A stretch of 64,000 bases of DNA from Chitinophaga flava. Its GTDB lineage: Bacteria > Bacteroidota > Bacteroidia > Chitinophagales > Chitinophagaceae. Shown in pieces: positions 11,201 through 23,200 of this stretch. The notes below the pieces were generated by a model that worked only from the letters and a program-made list of their open reading frames with translations, had not been told where the DNA came from and did no database searches. Where the stretch lies: positions 2,790,001-2,854,000 of the forward strand of contig NZ_QFFJ01000002.1 in NCBI RefSeq assembly GCF_003308995.1, given 5' to 3'. How positions within the stretch are numbered: the first letter of the stretch is position 1; every line of letters starts with the position of its first letter. The translations under genes were made by a program, and so were the position numbers.

Positions 11201-14200
11201 CCGGATATGACAGGTCTGTCCTCCTATACCTATGTGGCGCCGCAAAGCAAGGCAGGCCGTGATATGGCACAGATCTGGCAGGATCTGCTGGGCATAGAAC
11301 GGGTAGGCATATACGATAATTTCTTTGAACTGGGTGGTGATTCCATCATTACCATACAGGTAGTGAGCAGGGCAAGAAGGGCCGGGTACAAACTGCATCC
11401 CCGTGATCTGTTTACGCATCAGACGATTGAACGCCTTGAAGTACTGATGGCCGAACAAAAGGAACAAGGGACCACTGGCGAACAAGGGCTGCTGACAGGT
11501 GATTGTGGCCTGTTACCGGTACAGCAATGGTTTTTTGACACCAATGCAGGAGCTGCGGGTCATTTTAATCAGAGTGCTTTGCTGGGAGTTGAAAAAGAGG
11601 TTACACCGGCACATCTTGCTGCGGCTATCAAAGCACTGGTACGTTATCATGATGCGCTGCGTTTTGTTTATCAGAAAGATGATCAGGGCTGGCATCAGAC
11701 CTATGGTACTTATGAAGCCGGCCTGGAAATAAAGGATATGCGGGAAGTGGCTGCAGCAGACCTCGCAGAGCATATCGCTGCGTATAGCCGTGAGGTGCAT
11801 CGCAGCCTCGATATCACAAAAGGTATCCTGATGAGGGCCGTTTTACTGCAAACAGCCGATACCGTAGTCGCCAACAGATTGCTGATAGTAGTACATCACC
11901 TGGCTGTAGACGGCGTATCCTGGCGCATCCTGGCGGAAGACCTGGAAGTGTTGCTCAAACAGGCCGTGGGCGAAGAAACCATCACCTTATCACTCGATAA
12001 AGGAAACTCCTATCGTCAATGGGTGGAAGCACTGACGGCCTATGCCGGACAACGCCGCCTCACCAGCCAGCTGCCTTACTGGGAAAAAACAGTAGCAGCA
12101 GGCCAGGAGCAACGTATACGCACCACCGGAAATTTTGATGGACCTGTTTCCATTGCGGACTTTAGCAGCCTGGAAACAAAACTGGACGCCACTTTCACAC
12201 AGCAGCTGCTACAGGAGGCTCCCAGGGCTTATCATACCGAAATCAATGATATCTTATTAAGTGCGCTGGCATTGGCAGTTGCCAAATGGAACCAGGCAAG
12301 CCGCGTTTGTATAGGACTGGAAAGCCATGGCCGCCAGGATATCGGCAGCATGGACATGAGCCGTACCGTGGGATGGTTTACAAGCTTGTATCCGGTACTG
12401 CTGGAAACCGGCGGTAGCACTGCTCCTGGGGAGATCCTCAAATCTGTGAAAGAACAGCTGCGGTCCATACCGGATAAAGGTATCGGTTTCGGTGTGCTTA
12501 AACATCTGGCTAAAACTACCTCCCTGCAAGGGAAAGATCCCTGGGACATTGTGTTCAACTACCTGGGGCAATCAGATCATGTTGTGAAACAACAGGGCTT
12601 CTTAAGCCTGGTGAATGAATCATCCGGCGCCGGCGTGGGTGAGGAGTATGTGATGCAGGAGAAAATAGCCCTCAACAGTATTGTGAGGGATGGAGCGCTG
12701 GTGCTGGTCTGGACTTTCAGTACCAGACATTTTGATGAACAACAGATACAGGCTTTGGCCGCAGATTATATTGCACAGCTGCAAACACTGACAGCTCATT
12801 GTGCGACACTGGAGACACCGGTTTTCACCCCTTCGGATTATGGTCTGAATGGTATTGTCTCCAATAATGAATTAGATGCCTTTCTGGATGCTGTCCACAC
12901 CGGCCCGTCCCGGCGTGACCAGATCTCCGGATTGTACCGCCTGAGTGCATTACAGGAAGGTATGCTGTTTCATAGTCTGTACGACAAAACTTCCGGTGCG
13001 TACATAGAACAGTTTGCATGCGACCTGTTGTCATTACAACCGGCTGCTTTCCGTACTGCATGGGAACAGCTGATCCGGCAACACAGCATCCTGCGTACAG
13101 CTTTCTTCAGTGATGAAGCAGCGATTCCGTTGCAGGGTATTTTCAAGGAGGTGTCGCTTCCGCTGGAGATACTGGACTACAGCCAGATGGACGAAACCCG
13201 TCAGCAACAGGCGATACGGGATTTTATGCTGGCCGATAGCCGCAAAGCATTTGATTTTAAGGTGGCGCCGCTCATGCGCATCGCCCTTATCCGTCTGAAA
13301 GACGATAACTACCGTTTGTTGTGGACTTTCCATCATATATTGTTTGATGGCTGGTCTGTTCCGATATTGGTAGAAGAACTGCTACGGGCCTATGAAGCAG
13401 CTGTAAAAGGCGAAGTAATGCCTGCTGCGCCGGAAGACCGCTACGAAGATTTTATCCGCTACCTCGATAAACAAGACCAGGAACAGGAAGCTTCCTATTG
13501 GAGCAACTATATGCAGGGCGTGGAAGAAGCCACCCTGCTGCCTTTCATCAAAGCAGGCGTTGATCGCACCAAAGAAACGGGCGATTACAAAGATCATCTG
13601 GTGAAACTAGACACAGCTGCTTCCGCTAAAATAGCTGCCTTCGCCCATCAGCATCATATTACCATCAATACCCTCATGCAGGGCGTGTGGGCGTGCCTGT
13701 TATATCACTATACCGGCCATGAAAATATCACTTATGGCGTAACGGTTTCCGGCCGTCCGGAAGACCTGCCGGGCATAGAACAACGGGTGGGCTTGTATAT
13801 CAACACCATTCCGCTGCATGCAGCTATACAGGAAGATAAACCACTGGTACAGTGGCTGCAGGAGCTGCAGGCCAACCAGCTGCAAAGCCGGGAGTTTCAA
13901 CACACCGGACTGGATGCTATCCAACGCTGGAGCGGCCTTGCTGGCGAGCTGTTCGACAGCCTGCTGGTATTTGAAAACTATCCGGTCAGCAAAGTGATTG
14001 AAGCCGAGTCATGGCAATTGCAGGTGGAGAATGTGGCAGTACAGGAAAAAACCAATTATCCATTAACAATCCTCATCGGCGCGGGCGCGGTGATCAATAT
14101 CCGCTTCAGCTATAACAGTCACCTGCTGCCAGTGGTATACATGGAGGCGATAGCAGGTCATTTTGAAACCATCCTGCAGCAGATGCTGGAAAATGCGGCT

Positions 14201-17200
14201 GCTCCTTTGCCCGCACTGCAATGGCTGACACCATTGGAACAACAACAGCTACTAACCTTCAATAATACGGCCGTTACCTGGCCGGAATACAAAAACCTGG
14301 TAGAGCTTTTCTCTGCACAGGTCCGCAGAACACCCAATGCTATTGCTGTCGTTTTTGAAGACACCGCCTTGTCTTACCGCGAACTGGATGAATATACCAA
14401 TCAGCTGGCCCATTATCTCAACAGTAAAGGCGTAAAACAGGAAACACTGGTACCGGTGTGCCTGGAACGCTCACTGGACATGATCGTGGCCATCTGGAGT
14501 ATCCTGAAGGCAGGTGGGGCATATGTACCGGTAGATCCTGCCTATCCGCAGGAAAGGATTGCACATATGTTGTCTGATACCCATGCGGATATTATCCTGA
14601 CAGATAAAACCGGCGTAAGTGCATTGCCTGCCGGCACTACAGGTATCATCCTGCTGGATGAAGAAAAAGAACAGATTCGTTCTTATGCGGTCACTCCGCC
14701 ACAACAGGCTATAGATCCAAATCAGCTGGCTTATGTGATCTACACTTCCGGATCAACCGGCAAGCCTAAAGGCGTGATGAACGAACATGCTGGTGTAGTG
14801 AACCGTTTGTTATGGACACAACAGTATTTCTCCTTAACAAAGGAAGATGCTGTATTGCAAAAAACAACCTTCTGCTTCGACGTATCTGTATGGGAACTGT
14901 TATGGCCCCTGATAAGCGGCGCCAGACTGGTGATGGCGGTGCCCGACGGACAAAAGGATACAGACTATCTGAAGTCCGCTATTGACCGCTATGGTATCAC
15001 TACCATACATTTTGTGCCCTCCATGTTGCACATCTTCCTGGAAAATGTTTCACAGGGTGAAGTGCCGGGCCTCAGGCGTGTATTGTGCAGTGGCGAAGCA
15101 CTGAAGTCGCAACATGTGAGCAGCTTCAGGGAAAAAATTCCGCATGCAGGACTCTATAACCTCTACGGACCTACGGAGGCAGCCATCGACGTTACCTGTT
15201 GGGATGTGCCGGCTGATTTCCAGGAAACGGATATCGTATCCATCGGTAAGCCGGTGGCCAATACGCAGCTCTATATCCTGGACAGTACCGGTAACTCTTT
15301 GCCTGCAGGCGTTTTTGGCGAACTGCATATCGGTGGGGTACAGGTAGCAAGAGGATATTTAAACCGTGATACACTTACGCAGGAAAAATTTGTCAAAGAT
15401 CCATTTAATCATATGCCGGGCGCCCGTCTGTACAAAACCGGCGACTGGTGCCGCTGGTTGCCCGATGGCAACATTGAATATGCAGGCAGGATAGATGATC
15501 AGGTGAAGATCAGAGGATATAGAATTGAGCTGGGAGAAATAGAAAGTGTATTGCTGGAGAGTGAGCTGGTACGCGAAGCCGTGGTGACAGCCAGAGATGC
15601 TGCCGACGGCAGCAAACGCCTGATCGGATATGTGGTGCCCACAGGAAACTTTGACCGTACCGCCATTATGGACGGATTAAAACGCCGCCTGCCGGATTAT
15701 ATGATACCTGCCTTGCTGATGGAGCTGTCCGCCTTACCGCTGACAGCCAGTGGTAAGGTCAACAGGAAGGCCTTGCCTAATCCTGATGCGGCCGCGCTGG
15801 CATCCAGTGAATATGTGGCACCGCGCAATGAAACAGAACAGTTATTGACAGGTATCTGGGAACATATACTGGATATTCCTCGTGTAGGCGTTAACGATAA
15901 CTTTTTTGCACTGGGAGGAAACTCTCTCTTGTCGATGCGACTGGTAGCTGCTTTGCGTAAACAGCTGCAGATAGAGCTGCCGGTAAAATCAGTATTTACA
16001 CATCCTTCCGTTGCGCTGCTGGCAGACTTTATCCTGCATCAGGAGCAGGAGGTCACCATATTACCAGCCATAGAAGCTGCGCCACGGCCGGAAAAAATTC
16101 CGCTTTCCTTTAGTCAGGAGCGCCTGTGGTTTATAGATCAACTGGAAGGAAGCGTACAATATCATATCCCGGTGGTATTAAGGCTGAAAGGCGCACTTAA
16201 CAAAGTCGCGCTGACCGCAGCGCTGCAGGGTATTGTGAACCGCCACGAAATATTACGCACTGTCATAGAACAGGACGATGGTCAGGCATGGCAACGTATC
16301 CAGGATAAAGACAGCTGGCAGCTGCATATCACGGATGAACCGGTGTTTCGCGAAGACCCGCTGGCCTTGTCTTCTATGGTGCAGTCTTTGGTACATGCTC
16401 CTTTCGATCTTTCCCGTGATCATATGCTGCGTGCGCACCTGATCATGTTGTCCGAAGAAGAACATCTGCTGGTAACAGTGGTGCATCATATTGCGTCTGA
16501 TGGCTGGTCTTCTGCAGTAATCGTAAAAGAACTCGTAGCACTTTATACAGCAGCTATCCGTAATGAAGCAGTCAGTCTGCCTTTGTTGCCGCTGCAGTAC
16601 GCCGACTATGCCATCTGGCAACGGCGTTATCTGTCTGATGATGTGCTGGCTGTACAGCTGGAATACTGGAAAGAAAAGCTGCATAGTACGGAAGTATTGC
16701 AGCTGCCTACAGATCATGCGCGGCCTGCAGTGCAGAGTACCCGCGGCGCTGTAACCTGGTTCCGCCTCGATAAGGAGCTGACGGCGCAGTTACGGTCATT
16801 GTCCCGCCAACAGGATGTGACCCTCTTTATGACCCTGCTCGCTGCATTTAAAGTTTTGTTGTACCGCTACAGCGGACAGGAAGATGTATGTGTGGGAAGT
16901 CCCGTGGCCGGCAGAACCAGACAGGAAACAGAAGCACTGGTAGGTTTCTTTATCAATACACTGGCCCTGCGCAGCCATGTAAACGGTCAACAGCCCTTCA
17001 GTACACTGCTGCAGCAGATTAAAGAAACAACACTGGGTGCTTATCAGCATCAGGAGATACCTTTTGAAAAGATAGTCGAAGCCGTTATTAAAGAGCGTGA
17101 CCTTAGCAGAAGTCCGTTGTTTCAGGTAATGTTTTTATTGCAGAACATGCCTGCTACACCGGCGCTGGAACTGGAAGGACTGCAGTTGTCAGCGGAACCA

Positions 17201-20200
17201 TTGTCTTATGCCACCACACAATTTGACCTTAGCTTCACCATGGAAGATAGTGCCGACGGCCTTTCCGGAAGTATAGAGTATTGTGTGGACCTGTTTAGTC
17301 CTGACACGATAGACAGGATGGTACGGCATTTCGAACAACTGCTCCGTGGCATTGCGGAGGCTCCTGGCACCCTGATACAGGCTATACCGATGTTAGGTCG
17401 GGAAGAAGAAAAACAACTGCTTTTTACGTTTAATGATACCCGTAGTGAACAACCGGAACTGGCTGGCAAAACACTGATAAACCTGTTTACAGAACAGGCG
17501 ATGCGTACGCCGGCAGCTACTGCGCTGGTGTTTGAAAATGCAGCCCTGACTTATCAGGAGCTGGAAGAACGTGCCGGCCAGCTGGCATGTCTGCTTGCGC
17601 ATAAAGGCATCAGGGCTGGTTCTTTGGTCCCCTTGTGTGTAGATCGCTCGCTGGAGATGATGATAGCCATACTGGGCATCCTGAAGGCAGGCGGCGCTTA
17701 TGTGCCACTGGACCCGCTTCACCCGGCCGAACGTATCAGCCGCATACTGGAAGACCTGGGTACAGGTAAACTGATTATTACGACCGGTACGCATCAGTAT
17801 TTGTTTAACCAGCAGGACGATACAGAGCTGATATTACTCGATGAATGGAGGAATGAAAGACAGCTGCAGCATTTGCCGGATGTATTGCCGTCAGCCACGC
17901 CTTCCGATCCGGCTTATGTGATTTACACTTCCGGCTCTACCGGTAAGCCCAAAGGAGTGGTGATCAGCAACGAATCCATCGTGAATTTTATCAGTCATCG
18001 TAGCCGCGACTTTGGCATCGATCATGCAGACAGGGTATTACAGTTTTCCAACTATTGTTTCGATGCGGCCGTAGAACAGATGTTCCTGCCGCTGGTAAAC
18101 GGAGCGGTGCTCGTAATGATCCCTGAAGCGCTAAGGCTGGACAGACAACAGTTTGAACAGCTGCTGGAGCAGGAAAAAGTTACCCATCTCGATACTACAC
18201 CCGGCTTCCTTTCTTCCATTACACCCGGTAATTATGGCTCCCTGAGAAGGGTGGTCTCCGGTGGTGAGGCTTGCAGCCTGCACCTGGCCATGGAATGGGG
18301 CCGGCATGTGGACTTCTATAACGAATACGGACCTACGGAAACTACGGTAGTGGCTACTGCCTATCTGTTCCGTCCGCAGGATATCGGAAAACGGGATATG
18401 TTACCCATCGGTAAACCACTTACTAACGTAAACGTCTATATCCTGGATGTGGCCGGACAACCGATACCACTGGGTGTAGCCGGTGAACTGTATATTGGTG
18501 GGGTACAGGTAGCAAAAGGTTACCTCAATAATCCGGCACTGACAGCAGAGAAATTTGTAGCTGATCCCTTTGCCGGCCAGGGCGCCAGATTATACAGGAC
18601 CGGAGATCTGGCATGCTGGCTGCCGGACGGTAACATCGGCTACCTGGGCCGTATAGACGACCAGGTGAAACTTCGCGGTTATCGTATAGAGCTGGGTGAA
18701 ATTGAAAATGTGTTGTTGCAGCACCCCGATATACGCGAAGCGGTAGCACTGGTGAAAACAGATGCCGGTGGCAATAAACGCCTCATTGGCTATATCGCCG
18801 GAGAACAGCTGCCCGCCCGCGAAGAGGTGGCGGCCTTCCTGCGCGAACGTCTCCCGGAATATATGGTGCCCTCTCTGTTCATCATACTGGACACCATGCC
18901 GCTGACTCCTAACGGTAAAGTGGACAAAAAGGCACTGCCGGAGCCGGATAACACTGTCTTCGCCAGTGAAGCCTATGTAGCGCCGGCCAATGAAACAGAA
19001 CAACAGCTCGCCGACATATGGCAAAGCCTTCTGGGGGTACAACAGGTAGGGATATACGATAATTTCTTTGAGCTGGGTGGTGATTCCATTATCACCATAC
19101 AGGTGGTAAGCAGGGCAAGACGCGCAGGATACGACCTGCATCCTTCAGACCTGTTTAAACATCAGACCATAGCCGGTTTGTCTGCTTTGCTGATATCAAA
19201 ACAACAGGGCGCCACCAGTCAGGGAGAACAGGGCCTGCTGACCGGCAACAGTGGTCTGCTGCCTATTCAGCAATGGTACTTCGATCATACTGCTAATACA
19301 ACCGGTGAAACCCATTTTAACCAGGGCATCCTGCTGGAGGTAGACAAAGGCATTGATATACCTGTGCTGGAATGGGCCGTGTCAGAACTGCTGCGTTATC
19401 ATGACGCCTTACGTTTTGTGTATAGTCAGGATGAAAATGGCTGGCAGCAAACCTATGGCATACACGAAGGTATCCTGGAAGTAGCAGATCTGCGTACAAC
19501 AGCACAAAGCGCACTGGCAGAGAAGATTACCGCACTGGGTGATCACTACCAGCGTAGCCTCTACATAGAACAGGGGATTACTGTTCGTACTGTATTTATC
19601 CAGACGCCAGCCCAGGAAGAACGAAACAGGTTACTGATCGTGATACATCACCTGGCAGTAGATGGTGTTTCCTGGCGTATTCTGCTGGAAGACCTGGAAC
19701 TGCTGCTGAAAAACGATTCCCGTAGAAAAGGCGCAGAACTGCTGGGGCCTAAAAGTTACTCCTATCGCCAGTGGTATAATACACTTGCAGACTACGGTCA
19801 GCGAAACCGCCTGCAGACGCAGCTGGGCTACTGGAAAGAGGCCGCTGAAAGTTATACGCCCCTGGTGACCGATAAACAGTTTGATGGTATTATCACGGTA
19901 ACGGATACACTAAATCATGTAGTACGGCTCAATGCCGGGCAAACCAGACGACTGTTGCAGGAAGCTCCTAAAGCTTACCATACTGAGATTAATGATCTGC
20001 TGCTGTCTGCTCTGGCTGTTACTTTAGCCGAGTGGAATCAAACAGCCAAAGTGGTGGTAGGCCTGGAAGGCCATGGGCGCGAATCCATAGCGACCCATGC
20101 AGACACCAGCCGTACCGTAGGTTGGTTCACCAGCATGTATCCGTTAACGTTAGCCGTAAAACATAACAACATCAGTATCCTGTTAAAATCCGTGAAAGAG

Positions 20201-23200
20201 CAGTTGCGGAGCGTACCGGATAAGGGCCTGGGATATGGTGTATTAAAATATATTAACAAAGAAACCACTTTACAGGGAAGAGATCCATGGGATGTTGTAT
20301 TTAACTACCTCGGTCAAACCGGCAACATCACTGCGCAGGAAGGCGTATTGCGGATAGCCGCAGAATCGCCAGGAAGCGCCATAGGAAAGGATTTTTCTGT
20401 AATAGAGAAGATATCCATTGATGGTATGGTGCAGGAGGATGAGCTGGTGCTTCGCTGGAAATATAGCAGCAAACACTTTAATGCGGCCGGTATCGAAAAA
20501 ATGGCGGCGGCTTATATCACTCATCTGGAAGCCCTGATTGAACATTGTGTGGCACAATTAACTTCATTGCCTACTCCGTCTGATTTTGGTTTAGGTAAGG
20601 AAGTCAGTGTAGAGGAACTGGACCAGTTCCTGGATGCAGCGCCTGACGGTGTCCCCAGACGCGCACGTATAGATGGGCTGTACCGCCTTACCGGCCTGCA
20701 GGAAGCGATGTTGTTCCACGGACTGTACGACGAAAACTCAGGTGCTTATATGGAGCAGTTTGCCTGCGATCTGTTGCAACTGAATGAAGCCGCCTTTGTA
20801 CAAAGCTGGAACCTGTTATTGCAACGGCATACCGCCTTGCGGAGCAGCTTCCATTATGATGAATTCAGTATCCCCGTACAATGTGTATACAAAGATGTAC
20901 AGCTGCCGGTAACAGTGCTGGACTACCGCAACATGACAAAAGCGGAACAACAACAGGCGCTGCAGGCTTATGCAACTGCTGACCGCAACAATGGATTTGA
21001 TTTCAGGGAAGCGCCTTTGATGCGCCTCGCACTGGTCCGGCTGGAGGAAAACCGCCACCGTATGTTATGGACTTCCCATCACATTCTTTTTGATGGCTGG
21101 TCATTGCCTTTGATACTGGAAGGTCTGTTGCGTATATACGAGTCCGTTGTCAAACAAACCGTTTTGCCAGCGGTAAAGGAAGACCGCTACGAAAACTATG
21201 TGCGGTATCTGGAACATCGCGATAGGGAAGAGGAAGAAACATTCTGGCGCAATTACCTGAAAGATGCTTCAGAAGCTACTTTGTTGCCTTTTATAGGCGC
21301 TACTGAAGAACGCAACAGTGGCACAGGTACCTACTACCAGGAGCATTTCGAGCTGGATACTTTGACTACCAGTGAGATCAACCGTTTTGCACAGCGTCAT
21401 CGTATCACGCCCAATACACTGATGCAGGGCGTGTGGGCGTACCTGTTATATCGTTATACCGGTCGCAGGGATGTGGCCTACGGTACTACAGTGTCTGGCC
21501 GTCCGGAAGGTTTGCCGGGTGTGGAACAGGCGGTGGGTATGTATATCAATACCCTGCCGTTGTACGCGCAGATCGTACCGGGAAAACCTGTGGCAGAATG
21601 GTTACAGGAATTGCAGGCCTCTCAGCTGCAGTGCAGGGAATATCAATATACACCATTAGACGATATACAGCGCTGGACAGGCATTTCCGGCGACTGGTTT
21701 GACAGCCTGCTGGTATATGAAAACTATCCGGTGAGCAAAGTGCTGGAGACACAGGAATGGCCGGTGCAGATAGAGAATGTTGCGGTACATGAACAAACGA
21801 ATCTGCCGCTGGAAATACTAGTGGCGGTATCTGACACCATTCGTGTTACGCTGCGGTATAATGCAGACCTCCTCGGAGAATCTTATGTACAAGCCATTGG
21901 CAGACATTTTGAACAGGTGTTGATACAGATGACGGGTAGTGATAATGCCACTTTACAACAACTGGAAATGTTGCCGGCAGCAGAATACCAATATCTGACC
22001 CAGGACCTGAATCATAAAAAAGCAGATTTCCCGCAGGGAAAAACCATTATAACATTGCTTAGGGAGATGGCTTTCCGGATGCCGGATGCTACTGCCATTA
22101 TCTTTGAAGCCGAAGAACTCACCTACCGGACGCTGGAAGAAAAATCCAACCAGCTGGCTAATTACCTGCAAAACCTGGGCGTCAGAAAAGATATGCCTGT
22201 GCCGATATGTATTGACAGGTCTATGGAGATGCTGGTGGGTATACTCGGCATTATGAAGGCTGGCGGGGCTTATGTGCCCATAGATCCTGCTTATCCGGTG
22301 GAAAGGACCACATTCCTTTTACAGGATGTGAAGGCTGAAATCGTGGTAAGTAATGTACGCCTGAAACAAAAAATGGAATCAGCCGCCAGCGTTCAGGTGA
22401 TAGTACTGGACGACCGGGAAGACGAATTGTATCTCCGCCCGCTGACACCTCCGGCTTTAGGACCATCACCGGGAGATCTGGCTTATATCATCTATACTTC
22501 CGGTTCTACCGGAACTCCTAAAGGCGTGCTGATCGAACACCGGGGTATGTTAAACCACCTGTATGCAAAGATCCACGACCTGCATGTGAGCCACCGTTCT
22601 GTCATTGCATATACGGCTTCGTATACCTTCGATATTTCGGTATGGCAGATGTTTTCCGCATTGCTTTGCGGAGGAACAACTATTGTGTATCCGGACGAAG
22701 TAATACTGAATCCTGAAAACCTGATCCGTTCTGTAGAACGGCAGCAGGTCACTATTCTGGAGCTGGTACCTTCTTATCTGGCAGCGGTGCTGCAGGAAGA
22801 TATACCCGCTCAGCTGGAACAGTTGGAATTCTTAATGGTAACTGGTGAAGCAGTCACTCAGCAGGTGCTGGCCCAATGGTTTACACATCCGCATTATTCC
22901 CGTATACCTGTGGTAAACGCCTATGGCCCTACAGAAGCTTCGGATGATATCTGTCATTACTTTATGTATGAAACGCCGACACAGTCCAATATCCCGCTGG
23001 GATATCCTGTGCAGAACCTCAATATATATGTTACCAGTGAAGACATGCAATTGTGTCCTGTGGGAGTACCCGGAGAAATCTGTGTTTCCGGGGTAGGCGT
23101 AGGCAGGGGCTACCTCAACCGGCCAGAGCTAACAGCAGAGAAGTTTATCAACGATCCGTTTATAACGGGTATGACTGTACGTATGTACCGCACCGGAGAC

